NCBI RefSeq assembly: GCF_964355755.1
Contig: NC_092672.1
Coordinates: 33,662,501 to 33,726,500 of the forward strand
Direction of reading: 5' to 3'
Length of the DNA stretch: 64,000 bases
DNA from: Antedon mediterranea
Taxonomy: Eukaryota > Echinodermata > Crinoidea > Comatulida > Antedonidae
The notes beneath the pieces were generated by a model. It saw nothing but the letters and a program-made list of their open reading frames with translations, was not told the origin of the DNA and did no database searches. Positions 1-10,380 of the stretch are shown in pieces. The stretch's first letter is position 1; each line of letters starts with the position of its first letter. Position numbers and translations under genes: made by a program.

Positions 1-720
1 TGCGGGAACCGAGCTTTAATAATGACACGAGAAAATTAAACAGTTGAATACCATGTCTTTAAATCGACCAATTAAAATGAGGCATGTGTCAGTGGAGCGA
101 TATCAGTTGTCTAATTTGCATAACAGGTGTAAAGATGACTGAATAAGAATATGTATGTTTATTTCTTTGAGTACGGATTTTAATACTGAACCCTTTAATG
201 CCATTATGTATTTACTGGTATTGACTACGATTTTAAGCATGGCAATGTTTTACTTATGATTATATTACACTTTGATGACAATGCTGTAGGAACTCGGAAT
301 TGTTGTTCAATTAAGTACAAGAAAAAAACAAACGAAAATCAATGAATTATACTATTTGAATGCATTCTGGACGTTACTGCTGTTTTTGTTATTCGTTCAC
401 ATTTTGCTGTCGCTCAACATGTAAGTAGTCAGTATTTTATTTTTTTAAACTTATTTATTTTATTTAAAACATATTTATACAGGATAAAAACATATCAGTC
501 ATACCTGTTTTACATTGGTCCTATTTATAGAAAATACAAAGTTAAAAACATGCATACAGATTCTTTAAACTTGCTAATACAGTAAAATAACAATACAGGG
601 TCAAACTTTCAAAGTTATGTAATGTACATTTACGAAAAGGAGTTAAATTACAAAAAGGAATAAAATAAATACACGTAATATGACACGAATGAATTTGCTT
701 TGCAGCAAGAATTATTTTTA
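1..720. other. Intergenic DNA, nothing recognised
   Basis: AT-rich sequence with no convincing reading frame, RNA gene or repeat. Short frames here have no domain-like content or splice context. Confidence 0.5.
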
Positions 721-1180
721 GTCGCGTGCAGTCGCGTGCAAACACAACTCTACAGCTCACTATGTCGGTCAGTTGATCGGTCGGTTGGTTGGTCGGTTGG
801 TAAACACTAACTCAAATTTCAGCACTCGACTGCAACCGTGTATATGGCTTTGTTTTATAAATTGAATCTAATTTAATTAATCATTAAGAAGGTATTGTTT
901 TTTAAGAATGTAATGCCACTTTCATTACAATATTGACACATTGTTTTGAATTATATCAGCAGTCGTCACTACTGTCACTTGGTGCAGTCGCGTGCAAACA
1001 CGACTCTACAGTTCACTATGTCGGTCGGTCGTTCGGTTGGTTGGTATACTAACTCAAATTTGAGCACACGACTGCAGCCATGTATTTGGCTTTTGTTTTA
1101 TAAATTGAATCTAATTTAATTAGGGCCACTTCCATTACAATATTGCCATTGTTTTGAATTATATCAGCAGTCGTCACTAC
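721..1180. repeat. Tandem duplication with a GTCGGTCGG core
   Basis: Two adjacent copies (about 721-982 and 983-1180) share the block 'gcagtcgcgtgcaaacac', a (GGTC/GGTT)n run, an AT-rich tail with 'ataaattgaatctaattta', and 'atcagcagtcgtcactac'. In each copy the run is bracketed by an inverted pair (cagtcgcgtgc ... gcacacgactg), so it can fold back. The second copy is about 60 bp shorter in the tail. Confidence 0.75.
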
Positions 1181-1223
1181 ACTTAGGTTATTCCCAATCG
1201 TGGGCTGAATTAAAGAATTATTA

Positions 1224-1952
1224 AACAGAGTAACTAAACTAATAACGACAACAAACGTATTTACAATTTGAATGCAGTTTAGAATTTCCTAATGTTTTTG
1301 ATAATTTTCTTCAATTATTATCGTCGTCAATTTGATAGGAACAGCCATTAAATTTATTATCAAATTTGCCAAAGAATTATTAAGAAATTGAATCTATAAT
1401 TTAAACTTAAAATTGAATTACTTTTTTTTTACAATAATGTTGCTTCTAAGATTTGATTGTTTCCGGTCGTACTATGTAGATATTTGTTCCCGGTCGTACA
1501 CTAATTATCATTCGGTCAGTGTATGATTAAAGTCAGTGAAGGTTCTGTGAACTCATTTTATTTTAAATAATTTATTTAGCTACATTGAACAGAGTAACTA
1601 AACTAATAACGACAATAAACGTATTTACAATTTGAATGCAGTTTAGAATTTCCTAATGTTTTTGATAATTTTCTTCAATTATTATCGTCGTCAATTTGAT
1701 AGGAACAGCCATTAAATTTATTATCAAATTTGCCAAACAATTATTAAGAAATTGAATCTATAATTTAAACTTAAAATTGAATTACTTTTTTTTTACAATA
1801 ATGTTACTTCTAAGATTTGATTGTTTCCGGTCGTACTATGTAGATATTTGTTCCCGGTCGTACACTAATTATCATTCGGTCAGTGTATGATTATTAAGTC
1901 AGTGAAGGTTCTGTGAACTCATTTTATTTTAAATAATTTATTTAGCTATATT
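1224..1952. repeat. 364-bp tandem duplication
   Basis: 'aacagagtaactaaactaat' begins at 1224 and again at 1588, and the two units stay nearly identical to about 1952. Differences are a handful of substitutions and a short 'tat' insertion. High identity implies a recent event. No coding content is seen. Confidence 0.9.
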
Positions 1953-2633
1953 TAATAATGAGTTACGTAAGCTACTCAATTTACCAGTTACAATGCAAGC
2001 ATGACGTTTGTTAAGAATAACGTTCCCTCATTTTATGAATATTGGAGGAACTCCATTCATAGTTTTATTTATTTTTTATTTTAAAAATATAATAAATATA
2101 AAGGAACAGAATTCATGACAGTTGTAATAGTCTAATTGTCACAGTCAAAAGTGACGGATATGTAAAGTTAAACGCAAAGGGTAATTTGCATAGAACTAGT
2201 CAGGTGTATTACCGTATAAAAGAATTGGGGAGGAATGTAGTAATTACGCCTCACATCAACCTTGTAGAGAAGGGAGGTGTCGCACCTCAGCAATAATACA
2301 GATTGACCATTTGCTGCCCGTTGGGCTGAAGTTGGTACCAATACACAACTATCTGACCACCATTTGTAGTAAATCGTAAACCAAGCCGAGTATACACATG
2401 ATTGTTTATGTATGATTGGAATGTAATTGGTAGTGAACAAGTCCACAAGTGACCGGCGGACAAAGAAGTAAAGACATTCAGTTGCTAATATTATATATCT
2501 GTATACTTTTAATTGCGTTCTTCAGTAGCCATATAGTTAACTTCAATCTGGGCGTGACACTAATCAAAACCATATTAATTTACTTCCACGATTCAACATG
2601 CGTCGGCATTGTTGAACATTTTAAGTTATTGTA

Positions 2634-2719
2634 GGCTGTTCACTATGTCGGTCGGTCGGTTGGTTGGTTGGTCGGTCGGTCGGTAAACACTAACTCAAAT
2701 TTGCGCACGCGACTGTAGC
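2634..2719. repeat. Third dispersed copy of the GTCGGTCGG fold-back
   Basis: Contains 'gttcactatgtcggtcggtc', a GGTT/GGTC run and 'gcacgcgactgtagcc', matching the two copies at 721-838 and 983-1080. Only the core is present, without their shared AT-rich tail, so the core behaves as the mobile or unstable unit. Confidence 0.65.
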
Positions 2720-2726
2720 CCAAGTA

Positions 2727-2945
2727 TCAAGCTCAAATAGTATACGTATGAAACGCCATATGTGCCAAAATATTTATCCTTTTACTAATTTTAAGTCAAA
2801 ACTCCGTCTGGAACCCAGATGCAGTTGTTTTTGTGAAAGGTGCTATTGTTAATTTCCTGGTAAAATTGTTTCTCTTCTTGTTTTGTATGTGTTTTGTATA
2901 TGGATGTACTATCCGAAATAAAGGAAACGAATGAATGAATAAAGT
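2727..2945 (+). repeat. Dispersed repeat block and possible LINE 3' tail
   Basis: The block 'tacgtatgaaacgccatatg' followed by 'tgccaaaatatttatc' starts at about 2742. It recurs near 8417, 14979 and (as a variant) 37745. It is followed by sequence ending in 'aaataaaggaaacgaatgaatgaataaa', a short-word tail typical of CR1/L2-type LINE 3' ends. No reverse-transcriptase reading frame remains, so the LINE attribution is inference. Confidence 0.45.
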
Positions 2946-3389
2946 GATATTATAGGCCATGATAACCTATGTTGTTTGTTGACGTCAACAACATAAAATG
3001 AAGCTATTCAATTACTGTGTGTTTCTACATACACGCGTACATGGATGATGCATAAATATTCAATTGTTCTTTTATTTCTATATACACTACATACACGTAT
3101 GGAGAATGCATATTTTAGGATCTGTCCTCCTACGCAGAGCGCATATCAATGCATCTTACAAACATTTTTTTTCTAACAAAGTATTGCCACATCACAGAGG
3201 GCGCATGTTAACAATAATACAAATTTTCCTTCTTTTATTATTAATTGTAAAGTTATTAATGAACCAATTTTCTTAAATTATAATAGGCATGGTCTATAAT
3301 ATACTTAAACCGAAATGTATAACTTGTAAATTGATATTAATTAATCTCAATATTTATTTTTTAAATAATTTTGATATTGAAAATGTGTG

Positions 3390-3581
3390 TAGTTGGTCGC
3401 TTTCTTGTCGATGCTTTTATTGTAGAACGTAATTTATTTATTTTTCTCTGTTCTGGGTTGACCAACTAGCATAGGTGTTTAGAACCTGTTTGGTCTTTCC
3501 GTGCCTCCTTTTATAATTGTTTTGTCTTCTTTGTTATGTATATGGCAGAAATTGAATAAATATAAAATAAATAAATAAAAT
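3390..3581 (+). mobile_element. Possible 5'-truncated LINE 3' end
   Basis: A non-coding stretch ends in 'attgaataaatataaaataaataaataaaat', a polyadenylation-like signal merging into an (AAAT)n tail. This resembles 3' ends of CR1/Jockey-group non-LTR elements. No coding remnant is visible. Confidence 0.35.
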
Positions 3582-3758
3582 TTATGTAGCTGGTAATATT
3601 AAAATTGTAGGCGTGCTAACAATCAAACAAGCAAAGGTACTATATACTTGGCAAATTATATTTTGGCAAGTAAAAAGCAAAATTTAAAAAGAAGCATTAT
3701 TAATAAATGCAGTATAACAGTATTATTATAAGTAGGTGAAATAATGGAATATGGTCTA

Positions 3759-3915
3759 AAGCCTTGTCTACACTATTAAACTTTATTTGTCAAACAAGTT
3801 TGATGTGCCTATGGTAGTAATACGCTTAAATATGGCAGTGATATGACATCATCATGTCCATATATGGGCACATCACATTTTTTGACACATAAAGTTTATA
3901 GTGTAGACAAGGCTT
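3759..3915. mobile_element. MITE family A, copy 1
   Basis: The ends are inverted: 'aagccttgtctacactat' at 3759 and 'atagtgtagacaaggctt' ending at 3915. The interior has 'atatggcagtgatatgacatc' and 'gggcacatcaca', words shared with three other copies in this window (4184, 49911 and 50885). There is no coding capacity. A TA lies directly outside the left end, but the target duplication is not clear. Confidence 0.85.
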
Positions 3916-4183
3916 AAGTTAGGAATGTAGAATGAATACATCCATCATCTCACTATATCCAATCAAAATTAATATATTAATGAAATTATTATTATTATTA
4001 CAATATTGTATATATTGCATGTAATGTTCAAAGAGAGACAATTAGGTTAATTGGGCGTAATTAAAAAGCGATTTATTCTCAACTAATGTATCACTAATGA
4101 CGGAATAGTGACGTAAGTGTGTAGAATAACTGTACACGTCAATATATTCTTGCTTACCCATTTCCATCTAATTTGTCTCCTTA

Positions 4184-4346
4184 AAGCTCTGTCTACACTA
4201 TCAAACTAGTTTGACAAAAAAAGTGTTATGTGCCCAAATATGGTAGTGATATGTTCAAATATGGTAATGATATGACATCATCATGGCCATAATATGGGCA
4301 CATCACATTTGTCACATAAAGTTTGATATAAGTGTAGACAGAACTT
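4184..4346. mobile_element. MITE family A, copy 2
   Basis: Inverted ends 'aagctctgtctacactatca' and (right, degenerate) 'tgatataagtgtagacagaactt'. The interior matches copy 1 (tggtagtgatatg, gacatcatcatg, gggcacatcaca). The element lies 270 bp from copy 1 in the same orientation. Confidence 0.85.
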
Positions 4347-4612
4347 AATATAAACAGATATCCCTGCAGTTAAATATACTGATATATTTCTATTGAATGT
4401 TTCTATTCAACGGCCAACGTCTTGTAAAATGTTGAAATATTAATTTGTCAAGTGATCCTAAAACCTTACAATTTATAAATTGCTAAAATTCAAATAGGCT
4501 AAAAATGTTAAAAACGTTTAAAAATATTGAAAATGTAAAAACATTTTATAAAGTTTCATTGTTTACATAGTCTTGTATTACATAACATTTTATCGATGGT
4601 GACGTGAATTAA

Positions 4613-4850
4613 TTATATGAATCGCATTTTCAACAAAGGCATATCTCGATCTGTCTTAGTTATTGGAACATGTATTCTACCATTGCGTTTGATAATAAAG
4701 TATTTGCTAAGGGGAAGATCAACATCCTTAATTATTTTATGAGCTGCCTTCACTATCCAATCTATGTATATTTCATCTAACTGCACCAACGGATCTTTAA
4801 CAATATATTCAGCTTTCTTTGTAATAAAATCTGACTGCAGTACCGTCGTT
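4613..4850 (-). CDS. Possible terminal coding exon of an unrecognised gene
   Basis: A minus-strand frame of about 75 residues (LQSDFITKKAEYIVKDPL ... DMPLLKMRFI-stop) has balanced, soluble-protein-like composition, unlike the other short frames nearby. It is preceded, in minus orientation, by a possible acceptor ending in 'cggtactgcag' near 4844. I do not recognise the family. No partner exon was found upstream on the minus strand, so it could be a pseudogene fragment or chance. Confidence 0.3.
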
Positions 4851-4939
4851 TGTGTTACTATAAGTAAAAGATAATTACCTGTACTTGTAATGAGAATCTT
4901 ATTAAAAACATAATCACACACACAGTACAGCAAATTAAC

Positions 4940-5800
4940 TTAACGGCCGGTTAATATGTGACGATATTCGAAATTAAAGTTTTAGACCAAAATAATGTAG
5001 ATTTAAATTAGATTCATTTATTTTGTTTTTCTATGATTTATTTTTGTTAATAAATCGTGCATCAAACAGTTAACAATTTATTTAAAATAGATTATTCTCA
5101 ATTTGATCAACATTGAAGTTTATGGTACGTCGATCCCAGCATTCATTTATTGTTTTGAAGCATAACAGCACAAGACAATCTAACAGCAGGACTGAGCTAG
5201 CCTTGCCAAGATAGCAAATCGTAACATTCATTTTGATCTTATATGTCTGGCTGCGAAAAATAAAAGCATTACTGTATGTACATATTCGGGTTAGGGGAGT
5301 GGAGCAGGATCGTGTCGCAGCCACAAATAAACCATTTGATCTCCGGAACTCAGTATTCAGTTGTTAGATTTTCTTGCATCAATTTACCTTTGAACTCTTT
5401 GAACACGATTCGGCCGGCTATTGACCGATGGTATTATCACGGTAAATTGCACTATACTAAACTAAAAATACAATAATCTGCAAGGTTAGTATTTCGCGTT
5501 ATGATGTTATTTAGTTATTACCATCAATAACACTAAACGATAAATGCCTTCAAGCTGAAAGGTCACTGTTATAACATGTTTTGGTATCGTTATTAATGTA
5601 GTGTTATTGATGCATACAAATGGAAATTGTATTTTGATTACACCAATTATATAAATCTCTGTATTCGACAATTGGCTGATAAGCATATAATCTACTGTAG
5701 TCGTGCAATACATTAGCATTAAACTATAGCATTTATATATTTTACTGTTGCAGTTCGGTTTTAAATGGAATGTTGTTTGTATGCAGTATAAATCAAAGGC
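4940..5800. other. Intergenic DNA, nothing recognised
   Basis: Several short frames on both strands, none with domain-like content. No repeat structure is seen. Confidence 0.4.
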
Positions 5801-5804
5801 AAAT

Positions 5805-6440
5805 TACTGAAAAACATTACAATGCTCTGGGTATTAGTGGCTGGATCTTACTGGAGATACACATTTTATTTTGTTGTGTAACATTTTTTGTGTTATTTCT
5901 GTGTTATTTGTTTTCTATGACAGTACCGTAATATACGGTGAGAGTCAATAAGAATTAAACTAAATTAAATTAAAATAAGCATTGCAAAAAAATTACAATA
6001 ATGTGGGTATAAGTGGCTGAATCTCAATGGAGATACAATTAAAATAGGCCTAAGCATTAAATGAAATTACAATGCTGTGGGTATGAGTGTGGCTGCATCT
6101 CAATAGAGATACAACTAAAATAAGCATTGAAAATAATCACAATGCTGTTGGTGTGGCTGGATCTCAATAGAGATAAAAATAAAATAAGCATTGAAAAATG
6201 ACAATGCTGTGAGTATCAGTGGATATATCTCAATAGAGATAAAAATAAAATAAGCACTGAAAAATGACAATGCTGTGAGTATCAGTGGATATATCTCAAT
6301 AGAGATAAAAATAAAATAAGCACTGAAAAATGACAATGCTGTTGGTATCAGTGGATGTATCTCAATAGAGATAAAAATAAAATAAGCACTGAAAAATGAC
6401 AATGATGTGGGTATAAGTGGCTGGATCTCAATGATGATCA
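5805..6440. repeat. Minisatellite with a roughly 60-66 bp unit
   Basis: The unit is 'aagcactgaaaaatgacaat' + 'gctgtgagtatcagtggat' + 'atatctcaatagagataaaa'. It is cleanest from 6180 to 6400 (3-4 nearly identical copies) and decays leftward to about 5805. A 130-residue minus-strand frame across it is only the repeat read in phase (PLIPTALSFFSAYFIFI repeats) and is not a gene. Confidence 0.85.
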
Positions 6441-7480
6441 AGCCGAGAACCCAATGTAGCATTTTCTTTGCGTTTGCTGTCAACAAGTACTGGAGAAATA
6501 TTATCATAATGATAACTTATAGAGAAGTTAGTCCAAACAGTTGTGAAACATTTTCTACCAGGTGACGTAGGCCTAAACGCAGACGCCTGGGCCCTTGGTT
6601 TAGGAATCGTAAGTGGCCTTCTAAAGCTGGAGGCTCCGACGTTTTAGCCTTTTCGACATAATTATTGTATAAGCTCTGGTGGGGCCCCTGGGTTTAACCA
6701 GTGAGCGCTCATAGACGTTAAGCCACTGATTTCCATTCCAATGAGTGTTCTTGTAAAAATGATTTTATAATGTATTTTCTAAGATTTTCTTACTTAACCC
6801 ACACTTTATACTTTAGTTTGTTATTAAATAAAACAGAATTATTTTGTGTTCGTTTGTTTTTTAGAATGACCTTGGTCATTACAGCGATGATAACGATTAT
6901 TTCTCATTATATTTTGCCTATTACACTAACTGCATTCACTGCACTATATTCAAGGCTATTCATTTTTGCTATCATCATTCTAATAATATTAAAAACGCGT
7001 GCCGGTTTCGGAGACTTCAAAGACAGGTGATGTTCTCGGTTAATATAGTGGGTATTAAAGATTACTAAATTTCAAATTTGGAAAAGATAAGTGCTGTAAA
7101 TTATCAAATAAACGCCGCGGTGATAGTGTTCTGTATTCTTGATTTGCTTGATTTATTATTAGCCCTACCTGTATTGCTCTTATTGAAGCGTGACAACGCG
7201 TATCTCATAGGGTTATTACAGGCTACTTCAATAGGAAAAATAATTAAAAATAACTTGTTGAACAAATTCTAAATTTGTATTTTCTCCACAGGGAATATTT
7301 GGAAAATTCCAATCAAATGATAATGCTAGCAATTATAAAAACCTATAATCAAAATCGTATCATTTTCAAAGAACTTTTTTGTGGTGGTTGTATTAGTTAT
7401 ATAGCTAAACAAATACCATATACTTTTACACTTTAGAAGAGGCAACCCTTACGAGTTCTAACTCACTGCCTCTCTTTAAT
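6441..7480. other. Intergenic DNA, nothing recognised
   Basis: Contains two hydrophobic short frames (6770-7030 and 7078-7272, plus strand). Their Leu/Ile-rich composition is what AT-rich DNA gives by chance, and no start context or splice partner supports them. Confidence 0.4.
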
Positions 7481-7486
7481 ATCACT

Positions 7487-7876
7487 GAAGGTAATCATCA
7501 CTAAAGGTAAGCACAATATAAATACGTACGTGTGTGCGTGCGTTGATGGTAACAGCTTACGCACGCGCGTGTAATATCACTAAAGGTAAACATCACTAAA
7601 GCTAAGTATTTTTATACTGACACGATATCAATACGTGAGTGTGTGCGTGCGTTGATGGTAACAGCTTACGCACGCGCGTTTAATATCAAAAGGTAAGCAT
7701 CACAAAAGGTAAGCACGACAAAAATACGTACGTGTGTGCGTGCGTTGATGGTAACAGCTTACGCACGCCCGTGTAATATCACTATAGGTAAGCATGTTTT
7801 AACTGACACAATATCAATACGTAGGCCTACGTGTGTGCGTGCATCAAAACGTTGATGGTAACAGCTTACGCACTTG
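7487..7876. repeat. Four-copy tandem repeat with a conserved hairpin
   Basis: The units start near 7530, 7640, 7733 and 7832. Each contains 'gtgtgcgtgcgttgatggta' + 'acagcttacgcacgcgcg', where GTGCGTGCGT can pair with ACGCACGC around the loop 'tgatggtaacagctt'. The hairpin is conserved better than the spacer 'aatatcactaaaggtaagca'. The fourth unit has a 9-bp insertion. Confidence 0.85.
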
Positions 7877-7879
7877 TAA

Positions 7880-10380
7880 TTAATAATAATAATAATAACT
7901 CTAGAAATAGTAACCTCTTTAATATGAAATCAAACGTGTTGAAAAAGTAACATTACCACTAAATTACCCATAAACATACTGTTATTTTTTAGAGTCGTGT
8001 GATATTATTCAGTTTCTTTAATGTAATTTTATATATAGAAGCAATAAACGGGAACGATAAAAATTACTAATTTCGTATTCAATTCACGATATATTGAATG
8101 GATAGAAATATTTTGAAAATTATGTATATTACTTTTGTAATTTGTGTGCGCGTGAAATCGATTTCTGAAAATAAAGCATAGAATTTCATACCATGAATGT
8201 ATTATGAATATAATACGTTTAAATTGTTGCTGAATTTAAAATTTTCGATTCTAAACATCGCATTGATTATTTTCAGGCGCTTTAAAACAGTAAAATACAT
8301 TACGCCACTGGCCCGAAGTCTGTAATTATTTTATTGTCTTTTTTTATCTTAGTCCATCCGTCGACGTTTTGATTTTTGTCTCGAAAATACGTAGTTGTGA
8401 GCTCAAGAAGTATTATACGTATGAAACGCCATATGTGCCAAAATATGTATCTTGTGATAAATATTACGGAATAAAATAATATATTAAAGGAAATCTGTGA
8501 GAATCGAATGAGAGAAATCCCGGCCTGCATTCAACAGAAATACACATAGAACATTCTGCTATATATAACCATTATTATAACATGTTTTTGCAGCTGTTTT
8601 ACAACACGTGTCTTAAAGCCACTGTATCGAAGAACTTTTTGAAAATCGCAGTACTAATATAAAGTGAAACGGTTTATCGAAATTGACTTTATACAACCCA
8701 TTAATACGGGTATAAGCGAGACTTCACGAAGCCGATAGGTCATACTATGGTCAATAGCCAGAATGTGTAACTTTTTATTACCGATTATGGGTTTATTCAT
8801 ATTTTTTTTCAATCCGTTGTTTATTTTATTCATTCAATTAATCACCTATTCCCATTCTCTTCATTTATTTCGTGTCTGAAATCCTTTACATCACTGATTA
8901 AATTTGTTTGCTGATGGCATGATCTGGTCAATAACCTACGTTTATATGTATTATGGCAGGCATTTAACGTTAATTGTTTTTTTCTTTCACTTTATTTTTT
9001 TCAATCTGTCATCCACAAATGTCATAACAATTTATGTGAACCTCTGAGGGGGTAAATCGTTCAATACAAGGATGCGAAGTAATAATGGAAAAAAATCCAT
9101 TTATCATCGTACTAAATGAATTTATTTCTTATCCTCGGCTCTAAAGGAAGTAAATAACGTATTAACAATTAATCTTATAATTATTTATTTATTATTAATT
9201 TTATTAATTGTGGTCGTGTTGAATGCACAAAACGAGGTATCTTTCAGCGGTTACCTAACACATTTAATAGGTTACTTGTTACTTGTTTGGATATTGAATT
9301 ATTTTATGATAGTTTAAATGTATTTAAGGGTAAACTTGTTAAATCTCTTTAATGTTGTTATGTTTGTGTTGTTTATATGAATACATTTTATGTTTATTAT
9401 GTTTAGATTCAACCTGTTAGTGGCGGTTTCATCGCTGTTGGTTGACACAACTGAATAAAATAAAAATAAAAATAGCTTGATAACTGGATATGTTAAACAA
9501 AAATTGTAGTATGCATGATTGTAAAACTCTCATTTATTTTGAATTTAAAATTAGTGATCAATCACGGAGGAGAAAATTGAATATTTTTCTGTAATACAGG
9601 GATCTTTGATCTGTAATTAATCTAAAGGTTGAGGGCGCTTAACTGAAAACAAACAAACGCATTGTGTGTTGTGCTTTGTGTTCTCCCGAGACGTATGTTG
9701 GTATAGTTTTGCAGAAAAATACTATTATTTTTTATGTAAATTATGTCCAAATTTCCATTGTATAAATAAGCACTTATTATTTTGGCATATGCAATGGATG
9801 TTAATGCGTGGCGCAGTAGTCTTGGACTTCACAGTGATAAGGTCGGTTTTTTTTTTTACTAAAAAATGTTAAGCCTAGCCTAGCCTACACCCCTTTTCCT
9901 TTTCACTTCGGCAGCAGGCAGGGCGGGGGTTAGTTTGAGTTAGTTTGGTCGGCGGTGCATTGCAGCAGTCAATGGTGCATAATTAGAGAGAGCCTAGCTC
10001 GCTGAATCTGTCAGCATACTGGCCTAGCTAGGGATTCTTTGCCTAGCTAGGCCTAGCAACATGTATATTAGACGACAAGGCAGGCTAATGATGGAGACCT
10101 ACTTTGTTTTGTCTTATTAAAATATTGTTTGTGGCGTTGTGATGATGATGTATTTATACCAGGGCTACACGACCTAACTAACTAAAAAGGCTAGGACTAT
10201 TTATCTATATTTAATTGGTTTAATTATTAAATTAAAAGGAAGACTAGCCTAGACATAGCTATTATTTTATAGCCTTTCACGGCCCTTTCACGATTTAATT
10301 ATTTGTTCTTGTCTTCAATTGATCAGGGAGATTTATTATAAATAAAATTTTTAAACATGTTGTTTGTTTTTTCCCAACAG
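7880..10380. other. Upstream region of the PHC exons, no exon resolved
   Basis: Includes a copy of the dispersed 'tacgtatgaaacgccatatg' block near 8417. A LINE-like 3' tail ends in 'aataaaataaaaataaaaat' near 9472. A GC-richer stretch at about 9890-10090 with many 'ctagcctag' words could hold a 5' exon or promoter of PHC. I could not identify a start codon and donor in phase with the first supported exon. Confidence 0.4.

Noticed and set aside
6115-6507. 130-residue minus-strand frame with repeated hydrophobic segments
   Set aside because: It is the minisatellite read in phase; the repeats are DNA-level and not a membrane protein.
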